Shown: positions 1 through 8,020 of the stretch, piece after piece
Layout of the letters: every line of letters begins with the position of its first letter
Numbering within the stretch: the stretch's first letter is position 1
Source of the DNA: Lampropedia aestuarii
GTDB taxonomy: Bacteria; Pseudomonadota; Gammaproteobacteria; Burkholderiales; Burkholderiaceae_C
Reading direction: 5' to 3'
DNA: 45,699 bases
NCBI RefSeq assembly: GCF_004803635.1
Contig: NZ_SSWX01000004.1
Span: 179,641 to 225,339 of the forward strand
Made by a program: the position numbers and the translations under genes
Notes under the pieces: model-generated
What the model was told of the DNA's origin: nothing
What the model saw: only the letters and a program-made list of their open reading frames with translations
Databases searched by the model: none

Positions 1-142
1 CGGGATTTTTGCTTGCATGACCGTGCTGTGCGCCGGCCCTCTTGCCAAAGCACTGCGCTCACAATCGATGTGCACGCCAGCTTGCCCTCACCGCTTCCGC
101 TCAGGTTCGCCCTCTTTCATTGCAAGACACTAGGAGCCAACC
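1..142. other. Left-edge intergenic stretch
   Basis: No gene can be supported here. One plus-strand frame is open from base 2 to a TAG at 131-133, but its translation resembles no family and could only be the tail of a gene outside the window. An AGGAG motif at 132-136 lies just before the ATG at 143 and serves the first TenA gene. No TPP-riboswitch-like core is visible, although TenA genes are often under such control. Confidence 0.4.
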
Positions 143-811
143 ATGACCGATGCCGCATCTTCGACTGCCCAGCGCTTTACTGAGCAATTACGCCAAGCCA
201 ATCTGACCCAGTGGGAGCAGGCCGTCGGACACCGCTTTGTGCAAGAGCTGTTCACAGGCACGGTGCCTGATGCAGTGATGAAGCAGTACCTGATTCAGGA
301 CCACCGTTTTCTGGACAGCTTCCTGACCTTGCTGGGCGGTGCAATTGCCACCGCCGACACGTTTGAAGCGCGCCTGCGCTTTGGCCGTTTTGCCGGCATG
401 GTGTCTGGTGATGAAAACACCTATTTTTTGCGCGCCTTTGAAGCCTTGGGCGTGACTGAAGCGCAGCGCCAGCAAACACCGGACGCCACATCCACCAAGG
501 GCTTCTCAGCGATCATGCGCGAAGCCGCTGCCAGCCGCGACTACACGGCGATTCTGGCAGTGCTCAATGTGGCCGAATGGCTCTACCAAGACTGGGCCAC
601 GCGTGCACCGGCACAATTGCCAGAGAGCTTTGTCTATACCGAGTGGGTGACGTTGCACGACAACCCGTTCTTCAATGAATTCGTGGCATTCCTGCGCAGC
701 GAACTCGACCGTGTGGGTCCTGGCAATGCAGCGCTGGCGCATGATTTTTTCCAACGTGCGATTGGTCTTGAGCTGGCGTTTTTCGACCAAGCCTACCAAG
801 TAGCAGCTTAA
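143..811 (+). CDS. TenA-family protein, cysteine-less (TenA_E type)
   Basis: A 222-residue all-helical TenA/thiaminase-II-family protein. Seen: the family aspartate in YLIQDHRF (D53), the motif NVAEWLY where the classical catalytic cysteine would sit (E145 occupies the region), and a C-terminal glutamate (about E210). Family knowledge: TenA_C enzymes hydrolyse aminopyrimidines released from degraded thiamine using a cysteine; TenA_E members lack it, carry a glutamate there, and are thought to act on related pyrimidine salvage intermediates. The start is set by AGGAG seven bases upstream. It is followed after 16 bases by a second TenA gene, so the two are probably co-transcribed. The exact substrate is not deducible. 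Confidence 0.85.
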   Translation: MTDAASSTAQRFTEQLRQANLTQWEQAVGHRFVQELFTGTVPDAVMKQYLIQDHRFLDSFLTLLGGAIATADTFEARLRFGRFAGMVSGDENTYFLRAFEALGVTEAQRQQTPDATSTKGFSAIMREAAASRDYTAILAVLNVAEWLYQDWATRAPAQLPESFVYTEWVTLHDNPFFNEFVAFLRSELDRVGPGNAALAHDFFQRAIGLELAFFDQAYQVAA

Positions 812-827
812 AGAAAAGGTACCTTTT

Positions 828-1508
828 ATGGCCGATACCACCCCATTTTTTGACCGCCTCAAAGCCGCTGCCCAGACCGAATGGCAAAGCTATGTGGACC
901 ACGACTTTATCCGCCAAATGGAGGCAGGCACGCTGCCCCAGGCGGTGTTTCGCCAGTACCTGGAGCAGGATTATTTATTCCTGATTCAATATGCACGCGC
1001 CTATGCGCTGGCAATTTATAAAAGCCCGCAGCTCTCAGACATGCATACCATCCAAGCGGGGTTGAACACCATCTTGGGCGAGATGCATTTGCATGTGCGG
1101 CTGTGCCAGCGTTGGGGCCTGAGCCAAGCCGATTTAGAGGCTGCGCCCGAGCACTCGGCAACAATTGCCTATACCCGCTATGTGCTGGACTGCGGCCAGC
1201 GCGGCGATCTGCTCGATTTGCTGATTGCGCTCTCGCCCTGCTTGATGGGCTACGCCGAAATTGGCTTGCGCTTGGCTCCAGCTGTAGCCGCCAACCCTGA
1301 TCACCCGTACCGCGAATGGATCAGCGAATACGCCAGCGCCGGGTTTCAAGAAGCCGCGCGCCATTCGGCCTTGCACCTGCACCAGTTGGCCGAACGGGTG
1401 ATGGCACCTGCGCGCTGGGCCGACGCCGTGGCGATTTTCGCCAAGGCCTCCAGACTAGAGGCCGATTTTTGGCAAATGGGCCTGGATTTAGGCCAAACGA
1501 GAGTCTAA
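828..1508 (+). CDS. tenA: TenA-family aminopyrimidine aminohydrolase (TenA_C type)
   Basis: A 226-residue TenA-family protein that keeps the cysteine-type active site: YLEQDYLF with D48, SPCLMGYAEIG with C138, and a C-terminal EADFW with E211. Such enzymes hydrolyse 4-amino-5-aminomethyl-2-methylpyrimidine to the hydroxymethyl form for thiamine salvage, and also cleave thiamine itself. It sits directly behind a cysteine-less paralogue with only 16 bases between them, so the products may handle successive or alternative pyrimidine breakdown products. The gene converges on the TPM-domain gene, 22 bases away, with no obvious terminator between. No other thiamine gene is in the window. Confidence 0.88.
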   Translation: MADTTPFFDRLKAAAQTEWQSYVDHDFIRQMEAGTLPQAVFRQYLEQDYLFLIQYARAYALAIYKSPQLSDMHTIQAGLNTILGEMHLHVRLCQRWGLSQADLEAAPEHSATIAYTRYVLDCGQRGDLLDLLIALSPCLMGYAEIGLRLAPAVAANPDHPYREWISEYASAGFQEAARHSALHLHQLAERVMAPARWADAVAIFAKASRLEADFWQMGLDLGQTRV

Positions 1509-1530
1509 ACGCAGGCCTTGAATCGGCGAC

Positions 1531-2097
1531 TCAATCCCATGCGCCAGGCAGATCGGGCACCTCATTGCCCAAACCTGCCGGCGCATCGGCTGCACGCGGG
1601 AAATGCAGGCGCAGCAAAGCGCTGACTTCGGCAATGGCCAGTTGCAAGCCCAGGGCCACCTGGCCTGTTTGCAGCAACTGGCCTAGTTTGTCGGCAATCG
1701 CCGCCCAATCGGCCTCGTGCGTGCAAGCCAGCACGCCGCGGTCCGCAACGATTTCAATGGCGTGTTCAGCTTCCAACAGGTAAATCAGCACGCCGTTGTT
1801 GAACTCGGTGTCCCACACGCCCAATTTACCAAACAACACGACGGCGCGCTCACGTGCGGTTTGGTCAGCGAGCACGTAATGGCCAGGCAGCTCACGCTCG
1901 ACGTAGACGGCAATTTGGCCTTGGTGCTGCGCTTCGCTGGCAATAATTTGTGCCGCCAGCTCCTGTTGCATCGCGGCCTGCATCAGGCGCGGCTGAGTCA
2001 GTGCGTACCAGCGCTGGCCGATACGGCGCTGCCAGCGCTGCAGCCAGGTGCGTTGTGCCCGGCCCTGGGATGCTTGCTTGTGACTTGGCTCTACCAT
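1531..2097 (-). CDS. Small TPM-domain protein
   Basis: A 188-residue protein with one TPM (Tuberous/photosystem II Psb32-like) domain, about residues 45-150, of the same family as the larger protein encoded just upstream. It has no signal peptide and no clear membrane segment, so it is probably cytoplasmic or peripheral. The ATG lies inside the end of the upstream TPM gene: start at 2097, upstream stop at 2091-2093. The two reading frames overlap by 7 bases and are probably translationally coupled. A longer open frame continues upstream but runs antisense-like through the glycine-rich tail of the neighbour and is unlikely to be used. LemA-TPM-TPM clusters are widespread in proteobacteria; the biochemical role is not established. 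Confidence 0.85.
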   Translation of the reverse strand: MVEPSHKQASQGRAQRTWLQRWQRRIGQRWYALTQPRLMQAAMQQELAAQIIASEAQHQGQIAVYVERELPGHYVLADQTARERAVVLFGKLGVWDTEFNNGVLIYLLEAEHAIEIVADRGVLACTHEADWAAIADKLGQLLQTGQVALGLQLAIAEVSALLRLHFPRAADAPAGLGNEVPDLPGAWD

Positions 2098-3050
2098 TTG
2101 CCCGATGCGCCCCCACCGCCAAAGCTGCCGCCACCACCAGAGCGAAAGCCGCCGCCAGAGGAGCGGCCCGAAGAGCTGCCCGAGCTCCAGCCCCCTGACC
2201 TGCCCGAGCGGCCCGAGCCGCCCGAGCTGATTCCGCCGCCGCCTGATGCGCATAGCGCAATAAAGGCAGCCACCGCAGCAAACACCAGCGCTTGCAGCCA
2301 AGACCCCGTGGTGAAAAACGTGCCCACGCCCACACCGCTGCCAATCAGCAGCATCGTCAAAGGCCGCCCAATGGCCCGTGCCAACAAAGAGCACACCACC
2401 GGCACGGCAAAAAACAGGATCGGGAACAAATTGTCGAGCGTGCTGGACCAGCCACTATTGTCAGGCGTGGCAGGCGCCACTGGCGCGGGTGCAGGCAGGC
2501 TTTCATCGCCAGCGAGCCGCGCTTCAATCGCAGTCAGCCCGGCTTCAATCGCCGCAGCAAAATCGCCACTGCGCAGCTGCGGCACGACGATGTTTTGAAT
2601 GATGCGGCCAGCCACAATATCGGGAATCGTGCCTTCCAGGCCACGCGCAACCTCCAAACGCAGGCTGCGGTCGTTTTTGGCGATGATGAAAAGCAAGCCA
2701 TCACCAGCGTCTTTGCGGCCAATTTTCCAGCTGCTGGCAACGCGGTTGGCATAGGCCGCGATGTCTTCAGGCGCCGTGCTATTGACCATCAGCACCACCA
2801 CCTGCGAGCCATACTGGCGCTCAATCGCTTCGAGCTTGGCGGTAATTTGCTGGCGCTGCGCAGGCGACAGCGTGCCGGTCTGGTCCATCAGCTGGGCAGT
2901 CAAAGCCGGCACCGGAGGCAGGCCTTTTTGTGCCCAGCCCAAACTGCCAAGCACAACCAGCAAGAGGCCCAGGCAGAGGCTACGCCAACTGGCCCAGCTC
3001 TGGCCTGTCAGCGCCAGAGCTGGCCGCTGGCCACGCAAGTTCAACGCCAT
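2091..3050 (-). CDS. TPM-domain membrane protein (YgcG-like)
   Basis: A 319-residue protein with an N-terminal signal/anchor (LGLLLVVLGSLGWAQ), a TPM domain (about residues 45-165, including ERQYGSQVVVLMV and DGLLFIIAKNDRSLRLEVARG), further hydrophobic segments around residues 210-265, and a glycine/serine-rich C-terminal tail ending GGGASGKW. This is the classic architecture of YgcG-type TPM proteins: an exported domain, a membrane anchor and a flexible Gly-rich end. I start at the ATG at 3050, which has GAGAGGGG upstream, rather than the in-frame TTG at 3065. LemA lies 15 bases upstream and the second TPM gene overlaps its end, so the three form one operon. The function of LemA/TPM pairs at the envelope is unresolved. 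Confidence 0.9.
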   Translation of the reverse strand: MALNLRGQRPALALTGQSWASWRSLCLGLLLVVLGSLGWAQKGLPPVPALTAQLMDQTGTLSPAQRQQITAKLEAIERQYGSQVVVLMVNSTAPEDIAAYANRVASSWKIGRKDAGDGLLFIIAKNDRSLRLEVARGLEGTIPDIVAGRIIQNIVVPQLRSGDFAAAIEAGLTAIEARLAGDESLPAPAPVAPATPDNSGWSSTLDNLFPILFFAVPVVCSLLARAIGRPLTMLLIGSGVGVGTFFTTGSWLQALVFAAVAAFIALCASGGGGISSGGSGRSGRSGGWSSGSSSGRSSGGGFRSGGGGSFGGGGASGKW

Positions 3051-3065
3051 CACAGCCCCTCTCAA

Positions 3066-3689
3066 TCAGCGGTTGGCTGGACGACCTTCGGTCGCGGTAT
3101 TGGCCGGCATGCCAATGCGCGGGGCGGTGGAGATTTCCGCCTCATTGGCCACAGTGAAGGCCGGCTTTTCTTGGTAGCCCATGACCATGCCAGTCAGGTT
3201 CGTGGGGAAGCTGCGGCGCAGCACGTTGTATTCCTGCACGGTTTGGATGTACTGGTTGCGCGCAACCGTGATGCGGTTTTCCGTGCCTTCCAGGCTCACG
3301 GCCAAGTCTCTGAAAGCCTGGTTGGCCTGCAATTGCGGATAGGCTTCAGCCACTGCCATCAGGCGCGACAAGGCACCGCCCAGTTGGCTTTGGGCCTGCT
3401 GGTAAGCGGCCAAGGCCTCGGGATTGTTCAAGGTCTCAGGCGTGACCTGGATCGAGGTGGCCTTGGCTCTGGCCTCGATCACGTCCGTGAGGGTATTGCG
3501 CTCAAAATTGGCTTGCCGCTCAACCACCGCCTCCAGGTTGGGGATCAAGTCGGCGCGGCGCTGGTATTGGTTGACGACCTCGCTCCAGGCAGCCTTGGAT
3601 TTTTCATCCAGGCGCTGGTAGTCGTTATAACCACAGCCGCTGAGCGCCAGCGCCAAACCCAGCGCCACCAACCATCCAAAACGTCGCAT
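3066..3689 (-). CDS. lemA: LemA family lipoprotein
   Basis: A 207-residue LemA-family protein. The N-terminus is a lipoprotein signal with lipobox LSGC (C19), so it is probably acylated and membrane-anchored. The LemA domain follows, with the conserved YNDYQRLDEKSKAAWSEVVNQYQRR...LIPNLE pattern and long helices. The ATG at 3689 has AGGAG seven bases upstream and gives a sensible signal peptide; an in-frame upstream start would add seven unneeded residues. It is the first gene of an operon with two TPM-domain genes. LemA proteins are common partners of TPM proteins, but their biochemical role is not known. Confidence 0.92.
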   Translation of the reverse strand: MRRFGWLVALGLALALSGCGYNDYQRLDEKSKAAWSEVVNQYQRRADLIPNLEAVVERQANFERNTLTDVIEARAKATSIQVTPETLNNPEALAAYQQAQSQLGGALSRLMAVAEAYPQLQANQAFRDLAVSLEGTENRITVARNQYIQTVQEYNVLRRSFPTNLTGMVMGYQEKPAFTVANEAEISTAPRIGMPANTATEGRPANR

Positions 3690-3755
3690 GTATTTCTCCT
3701 GTTTGCCCACATCAATGGAGCAAATCCTACCGCAAGCAGCGGTTGCTGCTGTGAA

Positions 3756-4694
3756 TTATTGACGCTCCAGCACCAGCAATGGGTCGATGCGCACATCAAA
3801 CCAGTTCATGCCCCAGTGCAGATGCGGCCCTGTCACTCGCCCAGTGGCGCCGACGGCAGCAATCTCCTGGCCCTGTTCAACCCGGTCGCCGACTTTGACA
3901 TCAATGCGCGAGAGGTGCAGAAAATTCGAGCTGATGCCAAAACCGTGGTCAAGCAGCAAGGTACCACCTGTCAAGTACAGGTTCGGGTTCGCAAAGGTGA
4001 CGATGCCAGCCGCTGGCGCCTTCACGGCCGTACCGGTAGGCGCGGCAATGTCCATGCCCGAGTGACCAGCCGGGCTGGGCTGGCCGTTATAGACACGTGC
4101 ATTGCCAAAACGGCCACTGATGCGGCCCTGCACCGGCCAGATGAATTTTTGCGCAAAATCGGCGCGGTCATCATCGCGGCTGCGCGCAGCCGTCACCTGC
4201 GCTTGCTCACGCTTGATGCGCTCGGCAATCTCGCCTTTAGGGCTGGCGGTTTGCGGCGGCACGCCATTGACACGCTCGACCGGCCAGTCACGCGCCGTCA
4301 CCTGCACTTGGGCCGTGTGCTGAACACCATCGGGCGTACGAATCTGCACCACCGCGGGGCCGGCCTCATTGCGCCCCACGCCAAACACCACCGTGCCATA
4401 GCCGGTCGTGCGCAACGTGCGGTCGCCATAACGCACCTGGCTGCCTGGTGGCACCCGGCCAATCACCATCGAGCCTTGTTGCACGCTGGACGGAAACACG
4501 ATTGGCGCCTGGGCAACACTGGCTTGCGCTTGCGCCCGGCTTGGTAGGGTGAGAAACACCGCCGCGACGGCCACACTCAGCCCTAAACCCAGACCGGCCA
4601 ATAAATGGCATGCAGCAGGCATGCCATTTGCTTGCCCCTGGGCAGCAACTTTACATTGCTTCTGCGCGCCAACAGGAATGATTTTGCGTATCAT
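3756..4694 (-). CDS. M23 family metallopeptidase (LytM-type)
   Basis: A 312-residue exported zinc peptidase. A long basic N-terminus precedes a membrane/signal segment (about residues 30-56, ending SRAQA). A middle beta-rich region follows, then a complete M23 domain near residues 185-310. Zinc and catalytic residues are visible: GHSGMD (H211, D215), NFLHLSR (H260) and GPHLHWG (H291, H293). These enzymes cut peptide cross-bridges in peptidoglycan or activate amidases; because all ligands are intact this one is probably active. The start is uncertain: the ATG at 4694 has no good ribosome site, and an ATG at 4622 would still leave the signal segment. The 5' end overlaps nothing but is close to the divergent Bug gene. 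Confidence 0.88.
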   Translation of the reverse strand: MIRKIIPVGAQKQCKVAAQGQANGMPAACHLLAGLGLGLSVAVAAVFLTLPSRAQAQASVAQAPIVFPSSVQQGSMVIGRVPPGSQVRYGDRTLRTTGYGTVVFGVGRNEAGPAVVQIRTPDGVQHTAQVQVTARDWPVERVNGVPPQTASPKGEIAERIKREQAQVTAARSRDDDRADFAQKFIWPVQGRISGRFGNARVYNGQPSPAGHSGMDIAAPTGTAVKAPAAGIVTFANPNLYLTGGTLLLDHGFGISSNFLHLSRIDVKVGDRVEQGQEIAAVGATGRVTGPHLHWGMNWFDVRIDPLLVLERQ

Positions 4695-4739
4695 TTATTT
4701 ACATTCATTCAAAATCCAACCACCAGGAGTCTTTGCCTC

Positions 4740-5870
4740 ATGTTTATCAGTGCAGACCAGCAGATGCGGCCCTTTGCTTGCCGCACGCACCGTTTGGGCA
4801 ACGACTCCGCTTGGTCTGCGAGTGTATTGCATCAGACCAAGGCCCTTGTAGCCGATAGGGCGACTAGCAAGGCCGCTGCCTCTTTGGACTGCTGCTTATT
4901 GGCAGTGGCGGCAGTGACCATGTTCAATGCCCCCGCCTATGCACAGTCCGAAGCCAGCGAGGCGGCCCGGACTTTTCCGAACAAGACCATCACCTTGCTG
5001 GTCAATGGCGGGCCAGGTTCATTGCCTGATATTTTTGCGCGCCCTTTGGCTGACAACCTGCGCCAAAGCCTGGGCCAAACGGTGGTCGTCGACAACCGCC
5101 CCGGTGCAGGCGGCATGGTGGCGATGCAACAGCTCAAAGACGCCAAGGCCGACGGCCATACGTTGGCCATCATCACCAATGCCCATGCGGTCTGGAATCC
5201 TTATGTCTTCCCGCACCTGACATACAGTCCCAGCGCGGACCTGAAGCCCGTCAGCCCGATTGCTATTTTGCCAATGGCGCTGGTGGTCAACCCGCAGCTA
5301 GGCGTTCACAGCGTGCCAGAGCTGGTGGCCAAGGCCAAGGCTGAGCCTGGCAAGCTCAACTACGCCAGCTCAGGCAATGGCAGCCCACCCCATGTGCTGT
5401 TCGAAGTCTGGCGCAACCAAGCCGGTTTAGAGGTCGAGCACATTCCCTTTAAAACCGGCCCTGATGCGCTGACCTCGACGGTCGCAGGCGACACGCAGGT
5501 CTATTTTGCAGGCACAGCCTTGGTCGAGGCGATGGTGCGCGACAACAAGCTCAAAGTGCTGGCCGTTAGCCCCTGCGTCAATAGCAGTACTTTCGCTGCG
5601 GCACCGACCATGGAGCAAGCTGGCTTTCCTGGTTATGAGAGTGCCGTGTGGTTGGGGGTGGTAGCGCCGGCCGACACCTCCGATGTGGTGGTCAATACGC
5701 TCAACACCGCAATTGCCAAGGCGCTGGCCAATCCGCGCTTTGCATCGATCATGCAAGCCAATGGCTCAATTCCTTTGCATGAAAGCGCCAGCGACTTTGC
5801 CCATCGCATCGACCACGAACGCCAGACTTGGGGACCTCAGATTGAGCGCATCGGCATTCGCCCCAATTAA
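4740..5870 (+). CDS. Bug/TctC-family tripartite tricarboxylate receptor-like protein
   Basis: A 376-residue periplasmic solute-binding protein of the Bug (TctC) family that is greatly expanded in Burkholderiales. The start at 4740 has AGGAG upstream. The N-region is unusually long, with an export segment ending in AYAQ near residue 67; the ATG at 4764 is an alternative. The mature part has typical Bug motifs: FPNKTITLLVNGGPGS, VVVDNRPGAGG, PGKLNYASSGNGSPPH and HIPFKTGPDALT. Bug proteins bind small carboxylates and related compounds and often act without a dedicated transporter. No TctA/TctB membrane partner and no catabolic gene lies nearby, so the ligand cannot be named. Confidence 0.88.
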   Translation: MFISADQQMRPFACRTHRLGNDSAWSASVLHQTKALVADRATSKAAASLDCCLLAVAAVTMFNAPAYAQSEASEAARTFPNKTITLLVNGGPGSLPDIFARPLADNLRQSLGQTVVVDNRPGAGGMVAMQQLKDAKADGHTLAIITNAHAVWNPYVFPHLTYSPSADLKPVSPIAILPMALVVNPQLGVHSVPELVAKAKAEPGKLNYASSGNGSPPHVLFEVWRNQAGLEVEHIPFKTGPDALTSTVAGDTQVYFAGTALVEAMVRDNKLKVLAVSPCVNSSTFAAAPTMEQAGFPGYESAVWLGVVAPADTSDVVVNTLNTAIAKALANPRFASIMQANGSIPLHESASDFAHRIDHERQTWGPQIERIGIRPN

Positions 5871-6067
5871 TTTTTTTACCAGTTCACGCTAAGATGGGAC
5901 TCGTGGATGCGCTGGTGATGCGCCGGGGCTTTGCCTAGCCGACCAATGTCACACTACCGTCACAAACTCATGCTTTGATGCTGGCCTGCGTGATTGAGCC
6001 GCGTGCCCCAAAGCCCGCCGCGCTTCCTCTACCATCACCATCTCAAAGAACCTCGGATTCGTGCTTC

Positions 6068-6073
6068 TACAAT
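6068..6073 (+). promoter_or_regulatory. Possible -10 element for the gsp operon
   Basis: TACAAT lies 24 bases before the gspL start, in a short intergenic region (5871-6096) otherwise without features. No convincing -35 hexamer is at the right distance. It is the best sigma-70-like match ahead of gspL. Confidence 0.3.
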
Positions 6074-6096
6074 AGCGGGCATTCCCGAAAGCGCAC

Positions 6097-7344
6097 ATGC
6101 CCTTCTTATTCATTGAAGTTCCCTCTCGCAGCACCGATGCCAACGGTCCGCTGGCGTTTGCCCAAAGCGTCGACGGCCAAACCCTCAGCCATGGCGGCAG
6201 CAGCAGCGCCGCCTTGCTTCCCAAACCTGGCAAAGGCACGGTCGTCACCTTGGTATTGCCCGTGCAAGAGGTCTCTTGGCACCGGGTGGTACTGCCGGCG
6301 ATGTCGCTCAAAGACCGGCCACGCGTGCGCGCCGTGTTGCAGGGCTTGCTTGAAGACCAGTTGCTAGAAGACCCTGGCAATCTGCATTTGGCGCTCGCGC
6401 CTGACGCCGTGGCAGGCCAGGCATGCTGGGTTGCGGCCTGCCGCACCAGCTATTTACAGCACTGGCTGCAGGTCTTGGCCAACCAGGGTTTGGTGGTGCA
6501 GCGCATCACACCCGCGTTTTGCCCCAGCAGTGCTGATGCCCCCACCAGCTGGTTTGCGATTGGCTCCGAAGAAGCGCCCTGGCTGGTCATCACCGGCGCC
6601 AGTGTGCAAGACTCACTCAACCCGGTTTTGGCACTGCCATTGAGCGCCAACCTGCAGTCCCTGGATGCCGTGGCCTATGCCGCGCCAGATACACCCTTGC
6701 TGGCCGAGCCCGCGGTCTACCAGCTGGCCCAGCAACGCCTGGGCCGCTCGGCCGAACTCACACAAACCAGCCAGCGCCTGCTGCTGGCTGGCCAAAGTGA
6801 ATGGAACCTGGCGCAATTCCAATTTGCCAATACCAACCGCGACAAACTCGCCCAGGGCGCCAGCGCCAGCGTGCAAGCCTTGCTGCGCGCGCCGCAGTGG
6901 CGCTGGCTGCGCTGGGGCTTGGCCGCATTCGTCGCGCTCAATATCATTGGTTTGAATGCCTGGGCCTGGCAAGCCAAACAAGCGCTGGCTGCGCAGCGCG
7001 CGCAGATCAATACCTTGTTCACCACCACGTTTCCGCAAGTGCCTGTCGTAGTCGATGCGCCACTGCAAATGCGCCAGCAACTACAACGCCTGCAGCAAGC
7101 CAGCGGCAGCCTGACCCCGGCCTCATTCGATGTGCTGGCAGCGCAGGTGGGCAGCCGGCTGCCGACGGCGGTGCAACCCACCGAAATCCGCTATGACGAT
7201 GCCCGCCTGAGCCTGCTGGGCCTGGCGCCCGACCAAGCCGCAGTGACCGAGTGGCAAGGCACGCTGCAATCGCAGGGCATTCTCTCGCATTGGGAAGACG
7301 GCGCGCTCATTCTTGAGTCGGCCAATCCCCAGCTCATCCCCTAA
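6097..7344 (+). CDS. gspL: Type II secretion system protein GspL
   Basis: A 415-residue inner-membrane assembly-platform protein. The N-terminal two-thirds form the cytoplasmic actin-like domain that docks on the GspE ATPase. One transmembrane segment follows at about residues 268-290 (WGLAAFVALNIIGLNAWAWQ), then a small periplasmic ferredoxin-like domain. Its identity rests on this architecture, its length and its position before gspM, gspN, gspD and gspE. It is the first gsp gene of the cluster; the pseudopilin genes that commonly precede gspL are not here, and the upstream gene is the unrelated Bug receptor. Confidence 0.88.
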   Translation: MPFLFIEVPSRSTDANGPLAFAQSVDGQTLSHGGSSSAALLPKPGKGTVVTLVLPVQEVSWHRVVLPAMSLKDRPRVRAVLQGLLEDQLLEDPGNLHLALAPDAVAGQACWVAACRTSYLQHWLQVLANQGLVVQRITPAFCPSSADAPTSWFAIGSEEAPWLVITGASVQDSLNPVLALPLSANLQSLDAVAYAAPDTPLLAEPAVYQLAQQRLGRSAELTQTSQRLLLAGQSEWNLAQFQFANTNRDKLAQGASASVQALLRAPQWRWLRWGLAAFVALNIIGLNAWAWQAKQALAAQRAQINTLFTTTFPQVPVVVDAPLQMRQQLQRLQQASGSLTPASFDVLAAQVGSRLPTAVQPTEIRYDDARLSLLGLAPDQAAVTEWQGTLQSQGILSHWEDGALILESANPQLIP

Positions 7345-7378
7345 GGCAGGCGCAGTACAGGCCCTCTTCTTTTTCAGC

Positions 7379-7957
7379 ATGAACGCACGACATTCTCCTC
7401 CTTCTTCTTGGCGCGCCGCGCAAGCGCAGCTCAGTGCCAAGTGGCAGAGCCTGCAAAAACGCGAACGCACGCTGGTCGCAATCGCAACCAGCGTGGTACT
7501 GCTGGCTGTGGTCTGGCTGGTGGCGATTGCGCCGGCTTGGCGCGTCTATACCAGCTATGCCAGCAGCAGCCAGGCGCTGGAGCGCCAGGTGCAACAAATG
7601 CAGGCGATGCGCCAATACGCGCTGCAAATGCAAGCCGAGCTGGCCAGCAGCACGGCGGGCGGCGCGGCCTCGCCCACGGCCATGGCCAAAGCGATTGAGA
7701 CCAGTGCGCAGCGTTTGCTCGACACCAAAACCCCGATTCCCCTGGTCGGCGACCGCGTGACGGTGCGCTTTCAAAACGTCGCTGCACCGCAGTTATTGCA
7801 ATGGTTGCAGCAAGTGCGTGAAAGTACCAGAGCCCAAGCCGCGCAAGTACAGCTCAGCCGCGCAGCCAATGGTGGCACGCCAGCAGCAGGCGCGGCCAAC
7901 ACCGCCTTGTGGAGCGGCCAGGTGGTGCTGGCTTTGCCAATCGATGCCGCCCGTTAA
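7379..7957 (+). CDS. gspM: Type II secretion system protein GspM
   Basis: A 192-residue bitopic inner-membrane protein: a short basic cytoplasmic N-terminus, one transmembrane helix (about residues 37-57, LVAIATSVVLLAVVWLVAIAP), then a periplasmic coiled coil and ferredoxin-like domain. GspM partners GspL in the assembly platform. I use the ATG at 7379; an in-frame TTG at 7313 would overlap gspL and has no advantage. The ribosome-binding site is poor, so translation may depend on gspL being translated. Length and order fit the family. Confidence 0.85.
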   Translation: MNARHSPPSSWRAAQAQLSAKWQSLQKRERTLVAIATSVVLLAVVWLVAIAPAWRVYTSYASSSQALERQVQQMQAMRQYALQMQAELASSTAGGAASPTAMAKAIETSAQRLLDTKTPIPLVGDRVTVRFQNVAAPQLLQWLQQVRESTRAQAAQVQLSRAANGGTPAAGAANTALWSGQVVLALPIDAAR

Positions 7958-8020
7958 GCCCATGCGGATCAGCCAATTCCAGCCTCTTTGCTGCAGCCAC
8001 AGACGCTGCATGCTAGCGCT

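Noticed and set aside
1-142. TPP riboswitch ahead of the TenA genes
   Set aside because: No CUGAGA-like core and no matching second helix are present in the 142 bases available.
2292-4547. 751-codon open frame on the plus strand
   Set aside because: It runs antisense across tpm, lemA and the M23 gene, whose products have clear domains. The translation is rich in His, Arg and Gln and has no family features. It is a by-product of codon bias.
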